Positions 11,624-24,620 are shown, counted from the first letter of the stretch. The stretch: DNA of 64,000 nt from Anaeramoeba flamelloides (GCA_027625915.1 JANTQA010000019.1:563001-627000); one strand, 5' to 3'. Notes: generated by a model from the sequence alone, not told the origin. Translations and numbers: made by a program.

Positions 11624-14600
11624 TATTTTTTTTTAGAGACTTTTTTGTTTTTTTTTTCAGAAAACAAAACAAAACAAAAAAATGTCTCAAAAAAAACAAG
11701 ATCTTCAAATTTGCTTTCAACAAAATCACTTTCATAACTTAATTCAAGTAGTTTCCCTGGCAAATGTCATATATTTTTCGTGTTTGCCAACAAAAGTTAA
11801 AACAATTTATTAACGTTTTTAAATCTTTTCATTCAAAAAGGAAAAAATTTTCAATTCCAAAATTTATGAAACCTCTTTATTGACAAGATTTTTGCTTCTA
11901 CTTAACTTCTAAATTTGGATCCTATTTTTGGTGTTCTTAAATCATAAATGCTCCTAATACTAAATAATAATGAATGAATGAACGAAAAATTATCCATCAG
12001 AAAAATAATTGTGTCTATTAAATAAAAGCGCGAAACACACTTTTTATATTTCTGATTAATTTTAATAATCTTCGATTTATTATATTGGATTAATATTGTT
12101 AATTATCCTGGGCTATATTGAATACGCACAATACCTATTTTTTCAATTTTTTTTTTATTTAAAAATCTGAATTAGAACCAGGAGACAATGTACTTCTTTA
12201 TTTGAACTTATAATCACTGTAAAATACTAATAAAATGATTTTCAAAATGGATGATACAGTCAGTTTCACTTTTAAGGCACAAACTTTTAACGAAATTTAA
12301 GGCACAAAAAAATCTCAAATTAAGGCACAAAATTTGGAATTTTTTATTTTACAAGTTATTTTACGAGAATCTGAATTTTGTTCCTTAATTTGAGATTTTT
12401 ATTGTGCCTTAAACTTCGTTGAAGTTTGTGCCTTAAAAGTGGAACTGGCTGTATTGAAATTGTTTAAATTAACCAACAATTAATAATAAGAAATGATTTT
12501 TATTTTTCCCTTTAAAAACAACCAGAAAAAAAAAAAATCAAAATAAACTCTTTTTCAAAAATTGTGAATCACCCGAAATAATAAATTGAAAAAAAAAAAT
12601 TATCCTTTAGTATTCAAGAACAATTAAGGTTTACAATCCCTGAAACTGGAAAAAAGATTATCTTGTATTGGATGTGTCAACTTGTTATTTTGGTTCTTAG
12701 CTGATCGATCCACAACTAAGTTTGGATCGTATAGGTGGTTGAAAAATGCTATTTTTGTGATTTTATTTTTTTTTTTTCCGAAATCCGAATTGATGAGTCT
12801 AAGATTAATTGATTGGAAGGTATTGAATTGAAAGTGTTAATTTTTGGGTTGTCAATTGAAATTATCATTTTCCTTTTACAGAGTTAGGAGTAAATAAAAA
12901 AAATTTTTTTTACAAGCATCAAATAATACAAAGCGTAAATAAAAATTTCAACATAGAAAACAAAAAACTCAATTACTAATTAAATATCTTCCAATTAATT
13001 AATCTTAGACTCATCAATTCGGATTTCGGAAAAAAAAAAATAAAATCACAAAAATAGCATTTTTCAACCACCTATACGATCCAAACTTAGTTGTGGATCG
13101 ATCAGCTAAGAACCAAAATAACAAGTTGACACACCCAATACAAGATAATCTTTTTTCTAGTTTCAGGGATTGTAAACCTTAATAACTAAATATGATTTTT
13201 AATTAACTTTTAATTCATTCTAAATCTATAAAAGCCTGATATATTAAATATTAAAAAAAATAAAACCAAAAAATAAAAAAAAGTGAGTCACAATTTTTGA
13301 AATGGGCATTACGGATTTTTTATTACTGAACTTTCACTGAAAAAAAGTTGAACAACAAGATTTTTTATGAATATTTAAATCCATTTTTAAAGACATTACA
13401 TAGTCGAAATGTTCTTAGTGATTATTGGTCTTTTAGAAGATCTCTTTTTTTTTTTGGGCACACGATCTTTTGTAAAAAAAAAAAAAAGAAATCAAAAAAA
13501 AAGAAAAAGAAAAATTTTTCAAAAAAAAGAAAAAGAAAAAGAAAAAGAAAAAGAAAAAGAAAAAGAAAAACAAAAATTAGAAAAAGCACAATAAAAATTT
13601 GTAAAATTAGATAAAATCATTTTCTTATCAAAAATTTGAAAATATTTTTTTGATAAGAATATGGGATAAACCCTCAAAACAACTTCCATTAACATTATAA
13701 AGTGAGTCAAAATTTTTGAAATCTAGTTTAATTTTATTTGAGTTTTTCTATTTAAATGGATTAAACTGCCAATCAATCTCAATAATTTAAACGAAAAATT
13801 TTATATTGAATGTAAATTCTTACATAATTAAAAAAACGAATGGAAACAATCAATACAAGAAACTCAAAAATATGATTTCATCATCTTTAGAATATATTTC
13901 TTAAAAAATTAAGAATATTTGCAAATTAAAAAAAAGTAAATTATTCTTATTATTTGGACTATTTTAACTACTACAAAAAATTTGAATTTTTAGATTTATT
14001 TTGATGATGTAATTTTTTAAATTCATTTTAATAATATATCTTAGAATTTTTTTTTAAAAAAATATTTACAAAAAAACCTTTCTAAAAATTTTAAAACGTT
14101 AATAATTTCTTTCTCTCAATAAATTAATAAATAAAATCTTAATAATTTCTTTTTTTAAAAATCTATAAAAAATAAAAAATAAATCAAACAAAAACAAAAA
14201 CAATTCATAATAGTTCCCAACAATAATAATAAAAAAAATAAATCTAATGATAATGAATGTATCTTAATTTTTTCTGAAGGTAAAGTTACTTTTTATAATA
14301 AAATGGAAAATCAAAAAACACTCTTAATCCCAATCAATAAAAATTATAGAAATGATCAAAAGACATTAAACATTAATTGTGGGATCTTTTGTTATTCGGA
14401 AAATATAAAAGAAAAAGAAGCTCTAATTTTTAAAAATTATTTTTTGATTCAAAATGATCTGGGTGATTTATTTAAATTAACATTAGTATTAAATAATAAA
14501 AATGATTTCAAATCAATTTCTATTGAATATTTTGATACTGTATCTGTTTCAACAAATTTGATATTACTTGATCAAAGATTTTTATTTGTGCCATCTAATT

Positions 14601-16388
14601 TTGGTTCTCATATTTTCTATCAAGTAATAGATTGGGAGATTAACGAAAATAAAGAATTATTTTTACCGAATCAAGAATTAAAACATTTAGTTTATATTCA
14701 TGAAATTGGAAGTATTTCCCCATTGATTAATTCCAAAATTTTACAAATTGAAAAACAATTATTCAATAAGGACAAAGACAAAGAACACGAACAAGACCAA
14801 ATAAACAAAAGAAAAACAAAAAAAGAAAATGAAAATAAAAATCAAAAAATTGATATGGGAATGGACTTTGAAAATGTAAATGAAAACGAAAACGAAAACG
14901 AAAACGAAAATGAAAATGAAAAGGAAAGTATAAATGATTATAAATTAAAAGAAAAAACGATACCGAATTTATATTGTCTATCTGGGATCTCAAACAATTC
15001 AAGTTTACAAATTCTAGAATATGGTTTACCTGTTTCCGAAATGTCTGAATATGAAATCAATTCTGAAAATAAACCAATAAAAATCTGGTCTGTAAGAACA
15101 AATAATTGTTCCAAATATCATGATTATTTTATTATTTCTTATTCGACAAAGACAGAATTATTACAAATTAAAGAAGGTAACGTATTTTCTGTACTTGAAA
15201 CGAATTTATTAGATTTAAATGTACAAACATTGGAATGTAATTTAATGATTGATAATTCTTTTATTCAAATAACAAAAAATGGATTTAGGCATTTAAAAAA
15301 CAATGGTAAAGTTGTTAATTGGAAAGTTTCTAGTAAACAAGAAAGTATCGAGCATTGTATTATAAACTCATCACAAATTATTTTAAATGTTGGGAAGAAA
15401 AAAATAATATATTTTGAATTAAATAAAAAAGGAGATATGCCTGAAAAAAACAATTTCCAATTAAACGAAGAAATTTATTCTTTTAATTTTTTAATTAAAG
15501 AAAATTTTAAATTTATTAATACTGTGGATGATGATGAAAGCGAGAGCGAGAATGAAAATGAAAATGAAAATGAAAATGGGAGTGATAAATATATTTTTCC
15601 ACTTTTAAAAATTAAAAATTATTCCGAAGAAAAATTAAATTATGATTTATATAAATCACCATTTTTAATTGTTGGAAATTTAAAAAATCAAATTATATTT
15701 TTTTCACTATTAGAAAACAATTTATTCCACAATATGTTAACGATCGATTTAGAATCTCCAGCACAATCAATTGAAATAATGGAAATTCAAACAAATATAA
15801 ATGTTAATACGAATTTGAAAAAACAAGAAAATTCAAAAGTATATTTTTTAAATATTGGTTTAGACAATGGAGAATTAATTCAATATCTTATTAATCCAAA
15901 CACTTCAACAGAAAATTTAATAATCAATGAACCAAATGTTTTAAAATTAGGAGGAAAAAATTCGATAATTAAGTTATTTAAAATCCAATTCATGGGCGCC
16001 AATGCTATTATTGCAAAGGGGCTAGAAAAATCCTGGTTAATTTCCTATTCGGAATCGAATAATACATTCAAATATACGCCTATTTGTTATCCAAATTGTG
16101 ATCATTATTGTTTTTTTTCACAAAAGGGGATACCTGAAGGTGTTATAGCAATTGATTCAAATAAATTAAAAATTTTCATCATAGAAAAACTCTGTAAAAA
16201 TTTTTCAGAAACATTTATACCTTTAAATAACACCCCTAGAAAAATTGTTTCTCATCCAATTAATGGACTAATGTTTATATTACTTCGGGATATTATTAAA
16301 AAAAAAAATAATCAACAATCAACAATAAAACATATTCAAAAAAAGGAAAAACCAGAAGTGATGAACATTGAAAAGGAAAAAGATAATT

Positions 16389-16419
<31 letters not shown>

Positions 16420-17725
16420 AGATGATGATGATAAAGATAAGGGCAATGATGAAAAGAAGAATGCGGATAATGAAATAAAACTTTTAACAAATAAAAAAGA
16501 TATTTGGAAATCAAATATTGCAATTATTCATCCAAATTATCCTAATACTTTATTGTTCCATGAATTTAAACAAAAAGAAGAAGTTGGCTTCAGTTTATCG
16601 ATTTTAAAAAAATATAATGAATATTATTTAATTGTTGGTACTGGTGTTTCTGTATCATTAATTCCAAGAAAATGCAAAATTGGATATATAGCAGTTTATA
16701 AAATTACAAAAAAAATGGATTTAGAATTGATTACTAAAATTAAAGTAGAAGATATCCCATATTGTTTATATGTGGAAAAGGATTTCTTATATGCAGGTAT
16801 TGGATCAATTTTAAGAATTTATAAATTCAATGACGAAGAAAAATTAATTCAAAAGCAAGAGTTTGCAAATAAACAAGTTTTAAATTTTATTGTATCGCTT
16901 TCAGTAAAAAAAGATTTTATTATTGTTGGGGATTTATCAAAAAGTATATTCCTATTTAGATATACAAAGGAAACTCATATTTTACGATTTGTTGCGAAAG
17001 ATCCACTCACTAGATTTATTACAACACACTATAATGATAAAAAATTTTTATTTGGTGGTGACAAATTTGGAAATCTTTTCGTTTCTAAATTTCCCAAAGT
17101 CAATCCAAACGATAAATCAAAAAAAATAACTAATTCTAACAACAATAAAAAAGATTACGAAGATAATAATAATTTGAATAATTCAAAATCCAGTTTCCAG
17201 AAATGGAATATTGAAAATAGAAATATTGTAAATCCAATCAATATCAAAAATATTGCTAATTTTCATATTGGCGAAATGATTTGTTCAATTCAAAAAGCCT
17301 TTTCTCAAAACTTTTATTCTTACATTTATACAACCATCTTAGGTACAATTGGTTCTTTAATCCCTTTAAAATCGCTAAATGCTATTAATGTCAATACTGA
17401 AAATAATAATGAAAGTATTGATTATGATTTGAATGATAATGAAGATGAATACGAAAATAAAGAGAAAAATAATAATGATAATTTATTTATTTTTTTCACA
17501 AAATTACAATCACTACTACAGGAGCAAATAAAAACCCTTTCCGGAAATGTGCATTCCCATTGGAGATCTTATTATTTAACTTCAAAAGGTATTATAGACG
17601 GTGATTTTTGTGAATTGTTTTTTACTTTAAATTTAAACCAACAAAAATTAATTGCAAATGAAATGGAATCTTCAATTTTAGAAATCTCTTCAAAATTACA
17701 AAAAATGAGGAATATTGTCTTATAA
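10901..17725 (+). CDS. SF3B3: Splicing factor 3b subunit 3 (SF3b130/SAP130)
   Basis: Exon 1 (10901-11573) and exon 2 (14214-17725) join in phase across a 2640-bp intron (GTAAGA to ATAG), giving 1394 aa. The junction reads SSNFFIN then VPNNNN, matching NFLITVPGG in animal SF3B3. Other family landmarks are EVSTIQFFGFIRDL, EYFDTVSVS, NFGSHIFYQ, LEYGLPVSEMSEYE, TPRKIVSHP, VGTGVSV and, near the end, RSYYLTSKGIIDGDFCE. The fold is three WD40-like beta propellers with the CPSF-A C-terminal region; it is a core of the SF3b complex of U2 snRNP that recognises the branch site in the nucleus. Animal homologues are about 1217 aa. The excess is low-complexity insertions (Asn-Glu, Asp-Asn and Lys-rich loops). 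The in-frame ATG at 14303 is internal, because the frame matches the family upstream of it. Confidence 0.96.
12257..12451. mobile_element. MITE (mariner-like ends), 195 bp, in SF3B3 intron
   Basis: The element is almost wholly a hairpin. The left end CAGTCAGTTTCACTTTTAAG and the right end, read in reverse, CAGCCAGTTCCACTTTTAAG are terminal inverted repeats that continue inward with repeated AAGGCACAA blocks. It is flanked on both sides by TA (12255-12256 and 12452-12453), the target duplication of Tc1/mariner elements. A longer relative lies at 29917-30594. It does not encode a transposase. Confidence 0.85.
12551..13340. repeat. Older dispersed element, split by a fold-back insertion
   Basis: The flanks 12551-12623 and 13183-13340 align with one continuous stretch at 36129-36400. 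Shared blocks are AATAATAAAT, TATTCAAGA, CCAATTTTTGAAATG-like sequence and TTTCACTGAAAAAAAG. The family has imperfect inverted ends (TTTCAAAAATTGTGA at left, TCACAATTTTTGAAA at right). A further end-like sequence lies near 13700-13722. Confidence 0.7.
12628..13178. mobile_element. Young fold-back element, 551 bp, nested in an older repeat
   Basis: Two arms of about 195 bp (12628-12822 and 12984-13178) are reverse complements with only about three substitutions seen by eye. They surround a 161-bp centre with no ORF. Tips read GGTTTACAATCCCTGAAACT. TTAA abuts both ends (12624-12627 and 13179-13182), which would fit a piggyBac-type TTAA duplication, though a shorter TA or TTA duplication is also possible. 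The related repeat at 36.2 kb lacks the insertion and so gives the empty site. Confidence 0.85.
13516..13572 (+). repeat. (AAAAAG)n-type hexanucleotide microsatellite
   Basis: A tandem AAAAAG/GAAAAA array lies in the SF3B3 intron. The same motif recurs at 20165-20230 (LRR intron), on the other strand at about 29050-29080 (RasGEF intron 1), and as Lys codons in NOM1 exon 1 (about 9738-9775). Confidence 0.8.
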
Positions 17726-19156
17726 GAAATCATTTTTTTTATTAACCATTATATTTTTTATTTTTTTTTGTCTTTAATTATTTTTTTTTACTATTAAAAA
17801 ATAATTATAATAAGAACACAATTTTTATTTTTTTCTTCTGATTATGAATATTGTTTTCACCAAATCATGAAAGTCTATTCAAAACGATAAACAAATGTCA
17901 AATATAAATTGCCAAAATAACAAATTATTATAAAAATAATAAATTACTAAAAAGATAATCAAATTTTATTTTTTTATTTCATAAAAGAGGCAGTATTAAT
18001 TAAATTATGTTTTAATTCAAAGGAAATCACAATCATTCATAATTTTCAAATTACTCCAAAAAAACAACTTTAAATATTATTTAAAAAGAATTTATTACAT
18101 TTTTTAAGATAGATCTTAATGAAAAAATTTCATTTTTTTGAAATTTTCTATTTACTAAATCTAAAAATAGAGAAACCAATTTAATTATATTCCCAGTTCC
18201 TAATATTTCAAATTTGGAGTCCTATAAAAAATACTTTTTCAATTATTTTTTCAAGGTTTATTAAATAATTATCAATTATAAATACACTTCAAGAATATTT
18301 ATTTATGTTTCCTTTCGTTTAATCTGTTTTTGCACTTTATTTAAAAATATATCACAAGAATTTGTAATTATCAATTCAAGAATAATGAATAAATTTTTTT
18401 AATAAGTATCTATTTTTTTTTCATCAGCTAAACCACATTTTGATACAGATTTAAGAAAGATAATTTTCAACTTTGAAGACTGAATATTGATTTTTCAAAG
18501 CTTTAACTTTATCTCAAAAGATATATTTTTTTTTGAAATTTTTGGGTTTTTAAAAATACCAAAGATATTATTTAATTGTTAAAGATAAACAATTATTACT
18601 ATTTTACCAATCAGCATTTAATAAACATTTAAACCATGGTACCAAAATATAATATATTCCAATAATAACTTACATTTTATATTAATGAGATTAAAAGTGG
18701 GAGATGTTTATCTCTTAAAATAAGAAAAAAAGATGTTGTTTAAATTGGTTTTTGTGATGATTTATTTAAAACCTACAAGTAAAAAAAAACATATGTATAT
18801 ATAGGATAATGATTTGTAATTAAGAACTCAAACGATAAGCCACTTGTTTATCAAAATGTATGGTTTATATTAATTGAATTTAACCAAGTATTGAATATAC
18901 AATTAACAATTATGAGGACCAGATACTTTACTCAAAACATGGAAAAATTTCCAAAGATTGAATATTAAAATTCTATTTTTTGTTTTAGATCAGTTTCAAA
19001 GATTTTCAATTGGAAAAAAAACTCAGAATAAAAATCAATTTTTGAAAATATTTCAATTTTTGAACAAAAGAATTTTCATTTTTTTTTTACTCTTTTCAAT
19101 TTTTCAAAAAAATTATTTATTGAAATTTTAATTCCCAAACCAAAGCACAATTTAAT
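17726..19156 (+). other. Intergenic region, SF3B3 to LRR gene
   Basis: This 1.4-kb gap between two plus-strand genes holds only AT-rich sequence, without a supported ORF or repeat. It must contain the SF3B3 3' UTR and the promoter of the LRR gene. Confidence 0.6.
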
Positions 19157-22100
19157 ATGGGACAAAACCTTACATCTGAAATTAAACACTTAAACGAAAC
19201 AAGAGCAAGGACTTTGGATGCGTCGTCAAGAGGACTTGTTACCATTGATGCAAGCATCCCACCATGTCCAAATTTAATTGAACTAAACCTTTCCAACAAC
19301 AAAATATCGTCAATTCCTTCAATTCTGTTGAAAGATTTTGCATCGTTGAGGATTGTTGATCTTTCTTACAACAGCCTGAAAACCATTGTTCCTGAAATCG
19401 CAATGCTCCAAAACTTGATGAAACTTTCACTTGTTTGCAATCAAATGACAACAATTCCAAAAGAAATTTGTCAATGTACGGCTTTAATTGAACTCAATTT
19501 AAATGACAACGAAGTCAGTTTCCTTCCAGACAACATTGGTAAAGATTTAACTAATTTTGACTTTTAACAAACAAGAAGAAGAAAAAAATAACAAACAAAA
19601 TGAAATTTTTTTTTTGTTTATGTTTTGTTATTTTTTATTGTTTTTGTTTTGATTGGGCTTGTTTTTTTCTTTGAGAAATTTACCTTCCGTCTTTTTTTTT
19701 TTTTTTGATTTCTTTTTTTTTTTCATTGGATCAGGCGATCTTGAATTACTCAGAAAATTGTATGTTCACAAAAACCATTTGAAATCACTTCCCGATTCCA
19801 TTGGCAACCTTGTTTCTTTGATTGAATTGGATGTTGGTGATAACGATCTTTCTGAATTAAATGTAAACATTTTTGGATGTTCTGACCTTAGATACCTCGA
19901 CGCAAGCAATAACACAATTTCAAATATATCTGGAGAGGCAATAAAAGGTCTTAACAGATTAACAGTAAGTTCTTTTTTTTTCATTTTTTTTCATTTCTTT
20001 TCTTTTTTCTTATTTTTTTGATCTTTTCTTTTTTTGATTTTCTCTTTATTTTTTTGAAACCCAAAAAACTTCAAAATCAAAAATTACCACAACACTTTCA
20101 TTTCGTACTTTTGTTTTACAATTAATTTTGGTTTAATTTTCAATTTTTCAAATTTTTTTTTTAATTGAAAAGAAAAAGAAAAAGAAAAAGAAAAAGAAAG
20201 AAAAAAGAAAATAGAAAAAGAAAAAGAAAAATCCAAAAGGACGATTGTTTTTTGACTCGTAGAAATCCCAAATTCAGAAAAATAAATTTTTTGAGAACCA
20301 AACTTCTATTTTGCTCAAAACCAAACATTTGGATCTCCAAAATGATCATTCTTTCATCAGAACAAATCATTAAATTAACTTTAATTTGACATTTAAACAA
20401 TAATTTTTAATTTTTGAGAATATTTAATTGTTTAAATGTTGTGTTTCCAAATAAATGATTAAGACTCTTACAAATTGCACCCTTAAATAACCCTTTCAAA
20501 GAACTGTCCTATTTACAAATAAATCAAAATCCATTCAAAAAAATTTTTTCTTGAAATTTTAACTCATAAATTACTTGGTTGATTTATTGTTTATCTGTAT
20601 TTCAACAAATTTAAATTATTCTTTGTAAAAAATTGCAAAAAAAATGAGAGATTTGTATAATTTTTGATACAATTGAACATTTTGAAAAAATTAAAATGAG
20701 TTAAATTGTAATACCAATCTGATGTTGAAAAGAGACTAGAAACCATTTCTCAAACCTCATTTCATTATTTATGACAACCGACCTCTTAAAAAATTAAAAA
20801 TATTTTTTTAACGATAGTTTTGTATTCAATTGAAAATAAAAAATCAACCTAAAGTCATCTTAAAAAAGTGTTACAAAATATTTTTTAATAGACTCACTAA
20901 AAATATGTATATTGAAGTGTTTAATCTATTTTATAGATCTTTTGAAAACTTTTTTATCCCACTTTTTTGAAAATGACTCTTACTCTCTTTCACTATAAAT
21001 TAATAAATAAACTCTTTTTCAAATAAAAGGGCACAGAAATTTTCAAGAATTATTCATAATTGAATAAAATTAATGGTAGTATAATTCTAAAATATAAGAA
21101 ACCCTTTAAAAACCTAAAAAAAAAATTCAACTGAATATTTAAAACCCATTAAAACAAAAGAATAAAAATCAAAGTTAAATATTTTAAAAATTGATATGCC
21201 CTTTTATTTGAAATCAGAAATCTCGTTTTGTAAATTGTAAACAAAAAAATATTATAAAATCAATAAAAACTGTTGAACACGATGGATTGGGAAAAAGTTC
21301 TTTACATTTTATTGATAAGTCTTTACACATCAAACTTTTGTTCTTTAAAGTCTCATTTTCAATATAAAGCCGCAATTCATCTGGTATTTTGTTGGAATTG
21401 TTTTTTTCTTTATTTTCTTTTTTCTTTATTCCAGACATCAATCCAATAATGGCATTTCTTAATTCCTATATCTAACTCATTTCAAAATCAAATTTAAACT
21501 GTTTCCATTTTTATACTGATAGATTATTTCCAAATTGGTTTTATCTTATCTTGCTTTTTCATTTTCCAAGTGTTCAATATCCATAAATATTAAAAAAAAA
21601 ATGAAAAAATGAATAATTAAAATGAAAATCAGCAATAAGTAATTATCTTAATAACAATAAAATTCAATGGTATTGGTGATTTGAGAGGTGCAAAATTTTG
21701 TTTGAAAAAGTGTGTATGCTAATTTTTTTGGTTAAAAAAGTAAAATTATTTTGATTCAAAAAAAAATATAAAAATAATATACCCAAATTTTTTTCATGAC
21801 CTTTTTTATTTTTTCGTTTCATTTTTCAGAGAACAATAAGAATACCAATATAATAAATTGATATTCGTTGGCCTTTTCTTTCTTTTTTGTTGGCTTTTTT
21901 TTTTTTTTATATTATCGTGAAAGGTTTGTTTTTTTCCAAATTTTAATCACTAAAAAAATTTTTTTAATGCTAACACCACATGGATTTGTAATGAAGTGTA
22001 TCGAACAATAATTTAAATTTGATCAAATTATTTTTAGGTTAATTTTTTTCTACAAAGAATATTTTGAAGACTATATTTTGTTATTAATTTTTTATATTAA

Positions 22101-23764
22101 ATATTAAGGACTATACAAAATAAAGCCACCTCAGGGGTCTTACAAATTAAAACATCAGTGGATTAGACTCTTTATTTCTTGAGATCTAGAAGAACTATTA
22201 AATTTTGAAAATTTCAGATATTTTGAAATTTTTTCATATATCAGATGCTAAATTGGAAGATGGTAGTAAAAACAACAACTCAACCATATTTCTTCTAATT
22301 GCAGTAATTTTCTAGTTTCCAATAAAAAATTCTGAAAAAATCCAGTTATAACAAAAATATTTGAGTTTTGCTTTGGGTTTTAGTACGAACTTTCTCTTAA
22401 GAATCTGATCTGGCAAAATTAACTTATCCTAAAATTTTGAAATTTAATAGTTCTTCTTGATCTCAAGAAATAAAGAGTCTAATCCACTTATGTTTTAATT
22501 TCTAAGAAATCTATGGCGGATTTATTTTAGATATTCCTTAAAGAGAAATTAGCAATTAATTTAATACATTATTCAAAGACAACAGTAAAATTTGATAATT
22601 TAAAAAATAAAAAAATGAATCAAAATATCAAATTTTTTTTGTTATAAAATGTTATGCTAGATTTGGAACTGCTGTAATAAAATATAATTTCAATAAATAT
22701 ATTATTATAACAGATTATAATATTGTTTTAATTATTATTTTATTAAAAAATCATTTGATAAACAAGATTTTTGTTATAAAAATGTTATAAAATGATTTTT
22801 TTAAATGGAAAGCCTTAATAAACATTTATTAATAACAAAACATTTTTTTTTTTTTCAGAAATTATAATTTTAGTTGTAATGTTAATATTATTATTGTTAA
22901 TGATGATAATGTTGATGAAAATAATAATTAAAATAATAATATGTTGCGAAAAAAAGATTGAGTGAGTGAGAGTAAACAAAAAAATAATAATTTGTTCATT
23001 TAATTGATATAAACTAAAATTCAAAATTTTCCACACAGCTAAAATTTTCCAAAGAATCACAATAATACAATTTCATTCAAATTGCAGATAATTTTGATTT
23101 TTGAAAAATATGAAAATCATTTTTTCATCTTTTAGTTTTTTTTTTTCATTTCATTTTTTGAATTACGTAACTCGTTTCGTTCGATCAAAATTTTTTTGAA
23201 CAATTGATATTGTGCTAAAGTTGAGTTGTTCCAAATAGAAGAACTTAAATAAAATTAATTGGTAGTATCTGACCATTTGATCGATCAATATTCCTAATAG
23301 AATTTCAACAAATTTACCAATGCATTTTTTTGTTTTGCTCTCTCCAAAATTTTTAAAACACCCTGATTTATTTGTATTGATAATAATTTATTTTTTGTTT
23401 TGTGAGTATTGTAATTTATAAACAAGAGTTAACATTTCAATTAGCGAATGGTTCTAATTTGGTATATCTTCTTGAAGTTATTAAATAAGTTTTTTTTTTC
23501 ACAAATCGAATTTTGGTGTGTTAAAAATTTTGAATTGGGATTTATTTAAATTAAAAAACAAACAAAATTTTTATAAATCAATTTTAACATATTATTTTGT
23601 CCAAAAATTAAAACAATTATTCTATTCTATTTATTTATTTATTTCTAAAAAAATTAATCATTTTTTTCATTAATTAATATCAAAATATCAAATAAAATTT
23701 TCTTTTCTTTTTTTCGATTGAAATATCTTTATACAAACACACACACACACACACACATACACAT

Positions 23765-23840
<76 letters not shown>

Positions 23841-24620
23841 TATTCTGATAATAGTGTTTGAATTTTGGAGGAAATGAATTAACGGAATTACCTGAAGAAA
23901 TGTCACAATTAGTAAATTTAAAGGAATTTTTGTTGTATGAAAATAAATTTTCTTATTTCCCACGAGTTTTAACAAATTTATGGAATTTAGAAATTTTAGA
24001 TCTCAATAACAATGAAATTAAAGAAGTTCCTATGCAAATTGCAGCAATGTTATCTTTAAAAAATCTTTCTTTAGCTGCAAATTCGATTCGAAATATTCCA
24101 AAAGAACTATCTGTTATGGTTTGATCATTCAATTTTTTTTGCTTTTATTTTTGATTCTGTTTCAATTTTATTTAAATTTAACATTCTGAATGTCATTTTT
24201 CTTTTTTCTTTTTTTTTTTTTTTATAATATTAAAATATTTAACATTTAATCAATCAATTAATGAATACTTAAACACATTCAACATAATTCAGACTCATTT
24301 ACAACAATTAAATTTACAAGAAAATCCACTTGTTTCAGCATTACAAGCTGTTTTCCAATACAATGAAAATTGGAAAGTTATTGAAGCAGTATTTATGGTT
24401 CTTTCTTATGGAAATGCATGTAAGTTTAAATTTTTTTTTCTTTTCTTCTTTTTTTATTTCCTAAGATTAATTTATTTTTTTATTTTTATTTTTTTTTTTA
24501 TTTGCTAAATATTTTATTTTTTAAATTATTATAGCTAAAGGAGCAAAAGAATTTCTTGAAGAATTAGAACAATTAAAAGAACAATTTAGAAAACAAAAAG
24601 AAAATGAAGAAAATTTATAA
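19157..24620 (+). CDS. Leucine-rich repeat protein with myristoylation-like N-terminus
   Basis: Five exons, 19157-19538, 19735-19964, 23855-24118, 24293-24419 and 24535-24620, join in phase to a 362-aa protein. Introns are 196, 3890, 174 and 115 bp, all GT-AG. The start MGQNLTSE has Gly-2 and a polar residue at position 6, a plausible N-myristoylation signal, so membrane attachment is possible. From about residue 25 to 300 there are LRRs of the SHOC2/plant intracellular type (for example LIELNLSNNKISSIP and LRKLYVHKNHLKSLP). The exon 2 to 3 junction rebuilds one repeat as LNRLT then CLNFGGNELTELP, which supports the long intron. The C-terminus (VFQYNENWKVIEAVF, then a charged helix) is not an LRR. 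The role is probably protein-binding scaffold in signalling; Dictyostelium lrrA has a similar layout. The exact orthologue is unknown. Confidence 0.9.
21214..21438 (-). pseudogene. Possible transposase helix-turn-helix fragment
   Basis: A 74-codon frame from an ATG lies antisense in the long LRR intron and is less AT-rich than its surroundings. It begins MSGIKKKENKEK and has a segment IPDELRLYIENETLKNKS then CKELFPNPSCSTV, which resembles the DNA-binding helix-turn-helix of Tc1/mariner-type transposases. No catalytic domain follows. It could equally be a chance ORF. Confidence 0.25.
22104..22541. mobile_element. Fold-back (MITE-like) element, about 438 bp, in LRR intron
   Basis: Arms at about 22104-22215 and 22430-22541 are imperfect reverse complements. 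Strongest is AGTGGATTAGACTCTTTATT with flanking TTCTTGAGATC and GAAGAACTATTAAATTT. Outer tips share TTAAGGA and AAAATAAA. The centre is non-coding. It is a non-autonomous inverted-repeat element, older than the one at 12.6 kb. Confidence 0.7.
23258..23330 (+). repeat. Dispersed short repeat, copy 2 of 3
   Basis: This contains TTTGATCGATCAAT followed by AATTTCAACAAATTTACC and matches 3255-3335 and, inverted, 35812-35885. It lies in the long LRR intron. Confidence 0.45.
23736..23840 (+). repeat. Compound microsatellite (CA)n-(CATA)n-(CA)n-(TA)n
   Basis: Uninterrupted CA, CATA, CA and TA blocks end just before the acceptor of LRR exon 3 (ATAG, exon from 23855). Length changes here would alter acceptor context. 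Confidence 0.95.

Noticed and set aside
23688-23975. Minus-strand ORF over the CA/TA microsatellite
   Set aside because: Its CVCVCV and IYIYIY peptide is just translated microsatellite.
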